DNA of 64,000 nucleotides from Adiantum capillus-veneris (Eukaryota > Streptophyta > Polypodiopsida > Polypodiales > Pteridaceae), in NCBI GenBank assembly GCA_014529385.2, contig CM043960.1:72613910-72677909 (forward strand). The letters run 5' to 3'. The stretch's first letter is position 1, and the number at the start of each line of letters is the position of its first letter. The notes under the pieces are model-generated. The model saw only the letters and a list, made by a program, of their open reading frames with translations. It was not told the origin of the DNA and did no database searches. The translations under genes were made by a program, and so were the position numbers. Shown piece by piece: positions 23,310-36,070 of the stretch.

Positions 23310-24190
23310 TATGTGACCATTGCAATAAGGCCAAGGTACCCCGGCGTCGCCCACATGGATTACTTCAACCTTGCCCATCCCTAGCAAACTGTGGTCTTCT
23401 ATTTCCATGGATTTCGTTATAGATCTACCCCCCTGTAAGGGCTATGATTCAATTCTGGCGGTTGTCAATAGGCTCACAAAGATGGCACATTTCATTCCAG
23501 CAACCAAGTCAATCACCAGAGAAGGAATGGCAAAGCTCTTTGTTAAGAATATCTATATCCATCGCTATCATGGACTTCCAAATGAATTTGTCTCAAATCG
23601 AGGGCCACAGATCATATCAAGCTTTTGGAGAGGATTGTTCAAGCTTCTCGAAGTAAAGATTAACCTCTTCATCCAATTATCCACAGAGTGATGGAGAAAC
23701 AGAGAGGGTGAATCAAGTTCTAGAGTAGTATCTCCAATGCACGATAAACTACCATCAAGACAATTGGGTAGAATTGCTAACCTTGGCTGAGTTTGCCTAC
23801 AAAAATAGTATTCATTCTTCCACTCGACATACCCCAATTCTTTGCCAATTATGGTCAGCACCCAAGGATGGATGTCCACATGAATCATCGAGTGAAGAAT
23901 CCAACTGCCACAGATTTAGCCACACATCTTCTACAAAGCATTCACAAATAGTTGACAATGAATATGAGAAGAGCTCAACAGAGGTATAAAGCCATCGTGG
24001 ACAAACATTGAATGATACATCCACCATATGAGATTGGGGATCAAGTGTGGCTTCTCCATCATGATCTACGTTCATCTCACCCTTCGCAAAAGTTGGACTA
24101 TCAAAGACTTGGGCCATTCAAGATAATTGGCCAAGTGAATCCAGACTCCAATCACATACCATCTCCAGGTCTCCCAAGAGAGGTAACGAG
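23310..24190 (+). pseudogene. Ty3/gypsy fragment 4: integrase core and C-terminal domain
   Basis: It begins after the zinc finger (RPHGLLQPLPIPSKL), has the first catalytic Asp in ISMDFVIDLPP and the RLTKMAHFIP block, then VSNRGPQ where functional integrases have SDRGPQ, so the second catalytic Asp is replaced by Asn. The third block QSDGETERVNQ lies in another frame (23670-23720) and is followed by an in-frame TAG. DNWVELLTLAEFAYKN and the C-terminal YEIGDQVWLLHHDL ... YQRLGPFKIIGQV complete it. Two frameshifts are present. No RT, gag or LTR is attached. Confidence 0.88.
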
Positions 24191-25845
24191 TGAGGGCTAA
24201 GTCATGGTTGTGATCAGCCTTGAGTGAGGTATATATCACTAGCTAGGCATGTGGGGGGAGAAGGTTATTTCTTAACTGTGATCATACTTGATTATACATT
24301 GCGTTGTTTTTTTTGCAAAAAACCCTTAAGCTCCTCTATATTTACCAAAATGGCTCGTAGAAAACATATTACCAAAATTTTAGCATGCTAAGTCTATGCT
24401 TGAGCCTCTACCTCATATCCCCCCAATTTGTTATAGAAGTGTCATTTCAAGCAATCAAGCCAACGATGTTCAAGTAGTCAATATTCCCCCGCCCGCCTTC
24501 CCCTCTCCTCCTCCTCCTCCTCCTCCCTAAACCATCCTTGCTTCAAGTATTCCCTTCCATGCATGCCCCCAAAACCCAAGGGTCTGGTTGCAAACTCACA
24601 ATGGCTTACTTGAAATGCAGACCAAGATTAAGGTGAACAAATATAGTAAGAATTTTCCCCAAAATTCTCGAACATACTCAGATTTGCTGAACGATAAGTA
24701 GCTCAGGCATTTGGCAAGCCACCAAGGAGAGAGTAACTTCCTATTCTTGAAACAACTAACTAGCTTTATATTAAAAAGAGAATTAATTGGAGAGCCGAGC
24801 CATTGTTCTCAAAATTAACTTTCTTGCTACATTTCTACTAAAAATAAATCAATTCAACAGCCCGGTCTCAGCACTGATGATATTGCTCTACTTGCCTTCA
24901 AGAGAAACTGGGAAAAATCACACACACTACTTGCAATGATTACCAGACTTGGATATACAAACTACATTTGAGAGGCGTTGATGTGCGCTCTCCTTTCTTC
25001 AAATTCCAAGACAAATTTTACAACAAACACAACATCCACAATGGCCATGCATCTTCGCATTAATTGAACAAGCTCTCTCTATTGTCCTTTTCTGATCCTT
25101 ATGCCCTCCTTTACATATATTTTGAGCATTTGAGACCTCAATGCCTTAAAGCTCGCAATGCACTCTTAAATCTTGTTGTTTCCTGTTATCTTATCATGAA
25201 TGCAGCTTTACTAAGCTACGTGTCTCCGCGAAGGAAACGAAGGGTTTACTTCCTTACAATTAGAAAACCTAGAAATATGCGAGATTGGGAATTTGTCCAA
25301 TAAATGCCATGTTCAACTTGTAATGAATAATAACCTCAACTAGTGCATAGAAAGCACATTAATAATTGCTCCACTTGGGAATGCTCCACTAACAGAAGAC
25401 TCAACGAATGAGCAAACTTGGTATGCCCACTTGAATCAACACAAACTTTTTAACTGGAGTTGATATGCAGCACAGACATTCTTGCTTCGTTTTTTGCATG
25501 GGGGCCCCAGAGACGTAAAAGTGACTAAAAGGCTGTAAGAGTACATGTAGAAAATTGATAATCACGATAGACAACCGGTCAGAATACCTCTTTTTAATAA
25601 TTTGGGCTATAGAATGGAACTCTCAGAATGGGATCTTACAAAGGACATCGGAATTGAATGTCACCAACCTCCCTTGTAGGTATTTACTTACAGAATGTAC
25701 AATCCCCTCTTCTTTCTACAGTCCTGAGGATAACTCCGCCGAGTTAAATATTACATTCCAATGGATAAATAATATTATAATAATGTGAGCCCAACTCTGT
25801 TAGAGCCAACCAATTAGTGAAAATTTTGTTTGCCGTCAGCACCAG
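24191..25845. other. Unassigned sequence; probably includes the 3' UTR of the PAH gene
   Basis: It lies downstream (minus strand) of the PAH stop codon. A (CTC)n run occurs at about 24505-24530. A plus-strand frame at 25064-25303 (79 codons) has no recognisable motif. The position of the PAH poly(A) site was not determined. Confidence 0.4.
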
Positions 25846-25885
25846 CTATTTCTTTGAACTGCCAGCCTTTTTCACAGTTTTGGAG
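25846..25885 (-). CDS. PAH: PAH last exon
   Basis: After the acceptor gatgtttgcag the frame completes a Ser codon and reads [12 protein letters not shown] to a TAG at 25846-25848. A short Lys/Ser-rich tail is plausible but weakly conserved, so this exon rests on the splice sites and phase alone. Confidence 0.7.
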
Positions 25886-28800
25886 CTGCAAACATCAGAT
25901 AAGAAACAAAAATAAACCATGTAAGGGTTATGGTGGATTTGAGAGAGGAGTGTTCGTTTTTGGGGGGGGTGTGAGGTGGTGGTGGCTTTTTTTTTTTTTG
26001 GGGGGGGTCTTTTTTTCCTTCAACAATGCATGCAGGGAGGAAAAAATTAGGACTCGAGACCTTAATGAAGAAACAAGCACAAGAAGAGGTACCTCAAGGC
26101 AACAAATGGAACAGAGTCCGGCCCTCCTCTTCTCTTGAACCTTAAGGTGAAAACTCGACAAATCACCACACTACTGGATTCTGGAGCAGACACTAATGTC
26201 CTATCCTATGAAGCCTATAAACTACTCGATATGCCACTTGATAGCATTGGGGCAACAACTCTTCACAATTTCGCCAACACTCCCATCACTACCTTAGGCA
26301 CAATCACTCTGAAGCTCACCATCAACAATTCACCACGCCTCCTCCATGTTGCACCAAACACTCAATGCACGATCTCCACGCTTCCAAAAAAGCTCATAAA
26401 TGCACGCACATGATGCTCATGCGTCCTAGACTAGACGAGGTTCATGCACGTAGTAGACAAATCATCTCATGGGGTAATCATCTCATAGAAGAGGGTCATA
26501 GGCTAAAGCCCATTCCTAACATGCATCACCTCAGCAAGCAATTGCATATTACCTGCTTGCACTAAGCTCATCGTCAATATCAAGCAGTGGCACTTTCCAG
26601 TAATTCCACTCGTTAAACTCCTCCTGCAGTCCTCACACACATGCATCATAAGACGTCAACATTTTCAAAATTAAAAAGCTATGTATGTCGAGTTTTATTG
26701 TTCTCATGATTTACCTGCTCATCTGAAGACATTGGAGGAAACATTTCATCCACTAATGCATAAAGGGAAGTATATGACTTGCAATCTACTCGGTGATTTA
26801 CCACTACCTCCCCCTAGCAAGAAGAAAAAAACAATGATAAAAGGGATAAATTAGATTGATAAGTGCACAGTCACACACATTCAAGCATGCACGCGCACAC
26901 ACACAAAGAAAGCGGCATTCACATTTCTAACTAAAATAAGAATACCTTCGGATTTATTATGAAAACTTTCCCCTTCGGGATCCCTACTTTAAGGTAGCTT
27001 ATTTCGTCAGTTTCGCGGTTGCCAAATCCCGCATAAAATGGATTTATATCTGTTGAAAACAGCTCACGAATCCCCTGTGACAATAACCAAAAATTTTAGA
27101 GCTGTCAAAAGTTGATCCTATGTAATTCACAGTACAGGATTAAAAAAAGACCTCTAAGCAGGAGATTTTGAACTCGTGTGGAGCTCTTCTTATGACTGCA
27201 AAACCACAATGAGCATAGAACATCAGACAAGAATGAGTACCATCTTGATAGCATAATCACGATGGATTTAGGATAACGGACGAGAATCAATTTCATTTTT
27301 TGGATGACAACATAATTAAGGGATTTTAAACCCTAAATTTATTAAAACAAACAGAATTGAAACAGTAGCCAATAGCTCATGAAGCTGTCGAAATTTGCAC
27401 TGAAATTTCAGCTTGGCATTAAGTTCACAAAGTACAACAGTAGCAGGGGTGGCATAAGCAAATCACAGCAAGGAAACAATACTAGATTTGCTACTAAATT
27501 TAGCAGTGAGTGAACATTGCTGTAAGTTGCTCGCCTTCATCGCACTGTACCCATCAATGTAACTAGCTGCATAGGAACCAGTGACAGTAATCCACATTGA
27601 ACTGTGTTTCAGAGGCTCTTGAAATGAAGCCGAACATGCTCCAGATTAAAAGTTCTTATACATGCATTTCCAAAGTGAGCTTAAAAAAAAAAACCATTTC
27701 CAGAAAAGCTTCCCCTTTGAACGTATAGCCGGCCCAAAAGATTAAATCTCTTATGCACCTCACAATAGATATCTATATGCACCTACGAAAGAGAGCTATA
27801 GATATCCATTCTGAAGTGCATACGTGATACGACACACACACACACACACACACACACAGAGATGAAATCATATTGACAAAAAAAAAAACGTTTCGGCCCT
27901 CTGAAACCCCGAAACGGCGAAACAGGCAAAACATTTTGGTGAATCGGCGATTTTGACCAGTTGACCTTAAACCACCTGTTTGGGGACTTTTTAAGCCATA
28001 TACAAGGCCGCCTCAAAAAACCAATACCTTGTTCACTCGTGACTCAAGTCTCACATCTAGATTTTTTAGTATTTCACATATCTTGACAGGTAAATTTGTA
28101 TGTATATTCACTATTTTACTTTTTACTTTTTTGGGCTAGAGCCGGCAAGCCAGCAAGGAACCGCCTTTGCTTCGCGTGCACGCAAACGAGTCAAAGACAA
28201 ATTACCTTGCGGACTTGCCGACAAAGGGAAAAGCGCTTCCATGCCGTATCGTGGCATGTCAACGGGGAATGGAAGCAAGTTTCCCCCTCGGGGGAGTAAA
28301 AAGTCTTTTCATGCCATGTTAGTCAGTCCATGTTCCCTAGTTAGTCACGCCACCCGAGGGTAACGTCGGGAAATCACCAAACGAATTCAGTGATGCATTT
28401 AAGGACCAAGGCTGAGAGAGAGGGACAAACCCTTGTAACTCACAGACCGTACTGAATCTTGCCCAGGTACTCCAGGATTTTCGCCTGGTAGAAAAAGGCC
28501 CCCGTCCAGCGGATGTCCGGTAGGACTGCCATACCCAAGGTGGGCGTCGGCTCAAAGGAGGCATCCCGATCCGGCCAACCATGGTCACCAAGGCCCGCTC
28601 GGAAAGCCCCAGGACCATGTTAGGCGAGACCGCACCATACGCAATAACTACAAGCCCTACGAGCTTTCAACACCCTCACGGGCCAGAGCATTGTAGTATC
28701 GCGGTACGGCCCCGCAGAGGAATGCTGCAACGTTATCCGCATAGGCACTCCTCAGCTGCGGTCCACGACGACCATTATGGGCCCCACGGGGGACAACCCA

Positions 28801-31800
28801 ACCTGGCAATCGCTTTCCGCTAATCTCCCCTCCCAGGAGTAACACTTCAGTATCTTCACCGCTCGGATTGTTTAACAGCCGTCTAGCATGTTCCAAACAG
28901 GGTCGTATTGAGCTTCTGAGATTGTCCAGTTCAGGGCACTGTACCAACAAGTGCGTAAGTGACCTTGAACCTTCTTCCATTCCGCATAACGGGCAAGTCC
29001 TCGACTGTGCCCGTTCAATCTTATCCTTAAGCCTTAAGCCATCCACTCTTGCTAGTAACAAGACTTTCTCCTCCATCCCACCGGGGTTCTTCCCAATGCT
29101 CTGCCTATAGAGGTATCCACGCGTGTCCTCATACTTCCTCTCGATATAAGGATCAAGGGAGACACATTGATGTGAGTGTTCCCAGAGCTTCCAGCTCTCC
29201 TGTCTTGCGGTTTCAACAGAAGCGCCGTTGAAATACCTCTGCCCCCAAAACTTTGTCCTTTTACACCAAGTCCACTTCTTGAATTGGTTCCATTCTGGTA
29301 TATTGTTAACCAAATCTGCAATCCAAGTCTTTAGACCTGCGTATTTGGTAAAAGCTCGTACCCTCTGTCCTGCACAGTAAGCTGGTACGGGGGGGAGCCC
29401 TAACTCCCGGTGAAGAGTTGCTGCTGCCACAGAACTCGACTTCGCGGCCTTACCGACTACCCACCTCATTCCAGTTGCTATAAGCGTCTCTAATGGGTTC
29501 AACTTCCTCATGTCATGTGAGCCCATAATCTCCGCTCCATAAGTCGCCACTGGGAAGACGCACGCCTTGAGAAAGGCCAACCTTGACCACATCGGAATTT
29601 TCTTAGAGCATAGAAGATGTTTATGGGCATATAAAGACTTACGTGCACTTTCAATCCTATCCTTAAGGATAGTATCGATCGAGACTTCGCTGTCTATTAA
29701 GATGCCCAAGTACCTATACTCCGAAGCTACCTGAATCTCCTCAGGTCCGATGTGGGGTTTGAAGGCAATAAGTTCCTCAAGGTCCCCGTTGAACACGGTC
29801 GCCTGGCATTTCTTTATGCCGAACTTCATCCCCCACTTCTCCGCCCAACTATGCAATCTATCTAAACTAGCCTGCAACTCCTCCTTAGACTCCGCAAATA
29901 AAACTAAATCATCTGCAAAAAGCAGGCCCTGGATCTTCAGGAGTAGACCTGGAATAGCCACCCCAAGGTCAGTCGCACTCTCATCCAAGATGTCATTAAT
30001 GAATATATTAAAGAGAGTAGGCGACGCGGGACACCCTTGACACACGCCACGGGCGATTTGGACCTCCTCACTCAACTTCGCTCCCACCCGCACTCTGACC
30101 TTGGAAGATTGGTACAAGGCTCGAAAGAAATTCAAGCAACGACCTCCAATCCCTATGGCTTCCATCTTTAAAAAGAGCGCCTCGTGTGGCACTGTATCGT
30201 ACGCCTTTTCAAAGTCAATATATGCCGCAAACGTCGATTTCTTAACAACCTTTCGTCTGAGCACAATCTCTTTCAAGGCAATCACTTGTGCCACACATTC
30301 CTCCTGAGTCCGAAATCCGGCTTGACCACGCAAGAAGAAGTTTCTTTCCTCAAGTTTCACTGAGATCCTATTGATCACGAGTGAGGTCAAGAGCTTCAGA
30401 GAGATTGGAATAAGAGAAATCCCTCTGTAGTTGTCCGGATTAGAAAGATCACCCTTCTTCGGGATATACACCACTACCGAGGTAGATGATGCCTCCGGCA
30501 ACTTCCCTGAATCAAACCAAGTACATAGCAGTTTGAAGACTGCTCTTCCCATGTCTGTATTTGGTTTAAATCGATCTGATCTAGTTCCCTTGTCTTGCAT
30601 AAGGATCTTGAAAAATTCAGGGGGAATGCCATCTATCCCAGCTGCTTTATGCCGCTTGATCTTGCGGCATACCTCTCGAACTTCAGTCCATCTAATAGAG
30701 TCATTGATGTCCTCTATTCTAGGCCAAAGTCGCACAGCATGGTTTTGCCAGTGTTCTGGGTCCTTGCTGTGCCCGGAGGGATCGGCGAAGACGCGAGAAG
30801 CATGATCCTTCCAAATGTCTCGGATCTTCTCTTCGTCCGCCTGCAGCTCACCGTTCTGGTCTCTTAGGGGTTGAGCGGGCCCTCCTTTTCTGCTCCCCCC
30901 TAGAACGGCTTTCATATGCTTCCACCAAGCATACCATTCCTTGCGTCTTGCCAACTCGACGCTCTTGAGCATGAATCGTTTGAGAGCCTCTCTCTCGCTT
31001 CTCTTCGTTTCAGCTCGCGCCTCTCTTCGGCATTCAACAAACTTCCTCCACGCCCTATCTTCACTAGAGGAATCACTCTCTGCATCCCGCAGAGACTTCC
31101 AAGCTTCCCGTCTTCGGTTGATGGATCTCCGGGCTCTCGGGTCTAGCCTAAAGCCTCTATTAGGCCTCTTGGGGGGCCTTACGGAGAACGCACCAACATC
31201 TCGAGAGACTCTTTCAGCTGCCTCCTCAAAGCTCTTCGACTGACGGTTCACCGCCGCCTGCGTGATTTCCCCCTCCTCCGCTGCTTCTGGTAGGGAATCC
31301 CAGAAGTTGTGGTGTAAAAAGAGTTGAGCCGCTGGCTCAATTCTAGTCGCATCAATGGAGGGGGGGGGGGGGTGGTGGGGGAGGCTCCGCACACACCGCA
31401 CCACACACCAACTTCACCTTAACAGGCCAGTGGTCCAAAACATCCACCGATCTCTGGACATTGGCATGGCCGAGGAATTGAAGGGCCAGATCATTGGCCA
31501 AAAAGAAGTCAATGTCTGATCGTCCTTTACCACGGGAAGAGTGATACGAGAGTCCAGAGCCTCTCGTTTGGACAATCTTAAAATCAAGGTCTTCACTCCC
31601 CAGCCATCTCTTCATCGGGCGCCGTCTAAGATTCCAATCCCCTCCGATCAGGAGAGGAAGGCCCTTTCTGCCCAACCTACGAAGCTTCGAAGCTAACGCG
31701 CTTAAGACGTCTGCTCGTTCATCCACTAACTGCCTCTGCGGGACATAAACATTTCCATAAATCCAACCATCCTTCATATTTAAAGGAAAGAGTTGAACAA

Positions 31801-34800
31801 ACAAGGAGTTTACGTCCGACATTCCCAACTCAAAGGCTCTGAGTTCCTGGGAGACCAAGGTCACAAGTCCCCTGGCCCCTGGTTTATCAGACCCTGGCAC
31901 TTGGAATGTCGAATACCCCGCCATTCTAAGGGGCCATGCACCCTGAAATAGTCGAGTCTCTTGGAGACCCACCACATTCCAAGTCTTTTGTAACATTATG
32001 TACTCCAACTCCCCCCGCTTCGACCGGAGTCCATTAATGTTAAGCGTGGCAAAGATCGGCGATTTCAACACTTCCATCGCCGGCCTCAAACGGTTCCTAT
32101 CTCTCCTAGCGAAAGGAAGCGAGATCTTAGCAAACCACCTAAGCCTACTCTCCGATTGGATGACCTGGAGGACATCTAGGGCTGCTTGTTTACTAGAAGT
32201 GAAAACATCAAAGCGGGTGCTCCCCGTCCGATTGTTAAGGAATCGATCCAAAAGCTCAATACTTGCAAACAGGGAGGTTGATCTTAGTGCGCGTCTCAAG
32301 GCCTTGCTGAATGACACTTCGGTGTGTTCATTAGCGCCCCAAATGCACAGCTTGCCAACTGTCCCTTCTGAAACACCCCTCCCAAGCCTGCCTCTCATCA
32401 TTACCCGTTCCTCTCTAGCCGGTCTGCTTGGGGCGGCGACCGGGTCAATCTCGGATATCGACAAGGATCTTAGCCTGTTGTTTTGAAGTTGATCGGCATT
32501 CATGACCTCAATGTACCGTACTTCCCTTGTTGAGTTCGTTCCATCTTGGTCTATGCCCCCGCCCTTCAGCTCCTCAGATGGTTGCCCTTCCGAGTTAACT
32601 GTGAGGCGTCCAGTCTCAGCCATAGCTAGTGAGTTTTGCTGCCCCGCTACGCACTGGTTCATCCCGTCCTTCCCGGTTTCTGTGAGTTCGGGTTTACCGT
32701 AGCAGCGACCAGCGGGGCCCCGCTCCCCATTTTCTGGGGTGCTGTCGATCGCAGTACTCGAGGAAGCTCCCAACGCCCGCCTCCCCGAGGGTACCTGGTA
32801 GCAGCCCTCTTCCACGTCAGCCCAGGTACCCTTAACTGGTGCTCTTGGATCGTTTATATAATATGGTTGTGAATTCATAGAAAATGCACGACTATACTTA
32901 ATGAACAGGTTGCTCACCTTTAATTTGGAGGGGTCCGGGTTAGGTATGTCGTTCCCGGGGGATCGACAACCCACTTTCCGGACTATGGTTATCCTGCATG
33001 TAAGATTTCAATGTATATTCAATGTATAATTATAGGTACAAACATATAAAACAAAACCTGTGTTTTCGCTTTCTTTGAGCCCCAAAACGAAAGATTTCAA
33101 AAACCTCGAAACACCGAAACGCATGAAGCCCCAAAACGTTTCATGTGACGCTGTCATGAAATGAAATGATATATTAATGTGTTCAAAAGGCCAAAATGAC
33201 CTAAGAGACCAATGTGTTACAAATTGGTGAATCTGACAATACCATGTTTGGGTACAAAAAAAGAAGAGATACTAAAATGAATCTAGAAGTGCTTCTAGCT
33301 GGATTTGTAACTGTGTGGGATATGTGTGACCACTGATACAATGGGTGTCCAATACAAGAGGGTGATATAATGGGTGATGAGTCCATCCTCATCTGTACTC
33401 TAGATGTCAAGATAGTATGGCTCGAATTCTCTGTTGTAGTCTCCGTCGACGCTGTGAAGCTCCTCTCCTCAGTCATGGGCGTCTCCATCTCCCTAGCTCC
33501 AATGTTTGGTCAATGCGAGTACCGCGGGTGTGAGTATGAGCTGAGCTTTGTAGTGGTGGTTGCTCCTCTATTTGTCCAGTGTCTGGTGTGAAGAAATAAA
33601 TAATTTTTCTCTAGGATTCTCTCTCTCCAGATCTCCTCAATAAACTATCTTTGTGTCTATGTAACTCAAGTAGATATGGTCCAAGACATCTTTGTGTCTG
33701 GTGTGAAGAAATAAATAATTTTTCTCTAGGATTCTCTCTCTCGAGATCTCCTCAATAAACTATCTTTACGTCTATGTAACTCAAGTAGATATGGTCCAAG
33801 ACATCTTTGGTCCTGAAAGCTCACGACTCTACACAAGGGTCCAACGCCCTCTCTAAATAGAGAGTGGAAGTGACCCCGTATCTCGTAATACATTGTGCAC
33901 TAACATATATACTGCATCTTCGTCTCTCGTTCTATATGGCATAGGCAGCAAACCTGCTAGGTGTCGGTATCCCTCTGAATCTACCAGTCTCAATCTCAAG
34001 CTAGTGTGAAGATGTCCGTATCTCACCAATGGCACACCGTAATCCATAAGATACATGTGTATCCATATAGCTAGATCGAATCACAAACCCATCCCTTGTG
34101 ACTTGGAGAAGATGCTCTCTATAGAAAGCTATCTTCGTGCCCAACTCCTGTGTCGGCTCTATCCATGTCCTTTTGGTGTTCAACTGGGTTAAGTCCTGGC
34201 AAATAAGTCTAGTAATCTCCACCCATGTAAGAGACAGCGATGGTGTATCAAGGGAGTACTAGAAGGGAGGCAAGCTATCCATGCTGAAGCCATGTATCTG
34301 GAACCAAGATGACATTTGTGCATACCAGCATGATGTGTTTGATGGACTCAAGGACCAATCTGGCATATCTCTCTCTCGTAGTATCCCATAAGTTGTGCAT
34401 AAAGGAGACTGATCTGGTAAGCGCTTCTATTTCCATAGGGGGGGCTGTTAACTCCACTCTAATGATCTCGTGTGGCACGCCGGCCTTGGCTCTAACCAGC
34501 TGAGAGATCATAGATACCAAGGGCCTCTCCATGCCTCTCCACCCATCCTGATCCAGAAGGTGGGGTCCCCAAACCGGAACCCCATAGAGCATAGCTGAAG
34601 CTACCAAGGTATCAAAGAGCCAAAGCTTTGTTCGAGTTCCTGGTTCAGGGGTTCCTAGAACTAGAGCTGCAAACACATCCTCTCCAATTCTCCCAGGGCC
34701 GCATATGCTCTGGTTAGTCTAGTCTTGACTCTCTACTGCTCTTTTTTAAGAAAACCTTGGCCCAATGAAGACTACCCAAAGATAAGTGTATGCATTTGTG

Positions 34801-36006
34801 TACTCAACTATCTCCTAACCATAAGTGAATGTAGGTGATGATCTCCTGATCCACTACGGTGTGGTGTTAAACACCATAACCTTGGTTTCACCAAGGTTTA
34901 CAGACAATCCACTCATCCGCAAAGCATCCAAATGTCGCTGCATACCCTCCAATGACTCAGAGATCAACACAATATCATCATCATATAACAACAATGAAAC
35001 CCATGTCCCTGCCATCTGGGCACCTCTATCACCCTCTCTGTCAATGTAATCATCATCTATATATACATACCAAATAGAGTAGGAGACAATGGACAACCTT
35101 GTTTCACTCCACGCTCTTGTCCTGCCACCATGCCTTCCATCATGCAGCTTGTATGAGGTCTCCTCTCTTCTGTGCTCCTATCCTGCTGCCTCTAAGATCA
35201 TTATGCAGCCCTTTGCGAAGCTGTCCTGAAGTTGTGTACGCAGCACCACTAAAGAGCCAGAGCTTTGTTCGAGGTTCCTGGTTCAGAGGTTCCTGGAACC
35301 GAACCTGCAAACACATCCTCTGCAATCCTCCCAAAGGCCGCATACACTCTGATTACTCTAGTCTCTGCTCCTCTTTTCAAAGAAAACCTTGGCCTAGTGA
35401 AGACTACCCCAAGATAAGTGTATGCATCTGTGTACTCTATAGTCTTCTGACCATAAGTGAATGTAGGTGCTGATCCCCTGATCCACTACGGTGTGGTGTT
35501 AAACACCATAACCTTGGTTTTACCAAGGTTTACAGACAATCCACTATCCTCCACAAAGCATCCAAATGTCGCTGCATACCCTCCTGTGAGTCAGAGATCA
35601 ACACAATATCATCAGCATATAACAACAGTGGAACCCATGTCCCTACCAACCGGGCACCTCTATCACCCTCTCTGTCAATGTAGTAAGGAAGCTCATCTAT
35701 AAACATACCAAATAGAGTATAGGAGACAATGGACAACCTTGTTTCACTCCAATAGTGGAGTGAACTAAATCAGATATCTCCTCTGAAGTGCGTACACCAC
35801 TTAAGGGCCAATGTGGCCTATGAGACCAAATTATTACATACAAACAGGAAATCTCTCATCTGAGAGAGGGAAGAAGAAGAAGAAGAAGAGTATTTTAACG
35901 TCGTAGGAAACTATCCCAAGAGACCTACAAAATCTATCCAATGAGGAGAGTTCAACTCAAGACCTATTATTCAAGAGGGAAATGGCATAACCAATCTACC
36001 ACACTT

Positions 36007-36070
<64 letters not shown>

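Larger units (their letters stand above)
28111..33010 (-). mobile_element. LINE-2: 4.9 kb non-LTR retrotransposon with 11 bp target duplication
   Basis: ATGTATATTCA is present at 28100-28110 and 33011-33021, directly outside the element. On the minus strand the 3' end is an A-rich tail (AAAAAAGTAAAAAGTAAAATAG). The 5' end falls inside an open frame with no ATG before position 32878, so the copy is probably 5'-truncated. The coding region has no stop except one frame change at a homopolymer, so the insertion is young compared with LINE-1 and LINE-3. It sits in the large PAH intron in the PAH sense. Confidence 0.9.
27886..33141. mobile_element. Possible small DNA transposon with CGAAAC subterminal repeats, split by LINE-2
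   Basis: AAACGTTTCGGCCCT (27886-27900) and the inverted AGCCCCAAAACGTTT (33127-33141) match at about 12 of 15 positions. Both flanks are rich in CCCGAAACG-like words (27910-27935; 33060-33125). This suggests terminal and subterminal repeats of a short element into which LINE-2 inserted. No target duplication was found. Confidence 0.35.
33188..35104 (-). pseudogene. LINE-3 fragment 1: RT end and C-terminal region
   Basis: On the minus strand, 35096-34854 includes [14 protein letters not shown], the RT catalytic box with YADD changed to YDDD, and [14 protein letters not shown]. 34676-34275 holds [18 protein letters not shown] and the [15 protein letters not shown] block, the post-RT region of LINEs. 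34222-33853 continues the C-terminus. Several frame changes are present. The fragment ends at the tail hairpin (33188-33202) without a microsatellite. Confidence 0.8.

Noticed and set aside
25830-26161. 102-codon and 77-codon frames rich in Gly, Trp and Pro
   Set aside because: They are produced by poly-G/poly-T tracts and overlap the retropepsin fragment; no domain.
26549-26623. PAH ending at the TAA at 26549-26551
   Set aside because: Possible, but the CAG|GTAATA donor and an in-phase acceptor at 25886 make the longer form more likely; kept as an alternative.
29750-32872. Plus-strand frames of 60-162 codons
   Set aside because: They are antisense shadows of the intact LINE-2 coding frames.
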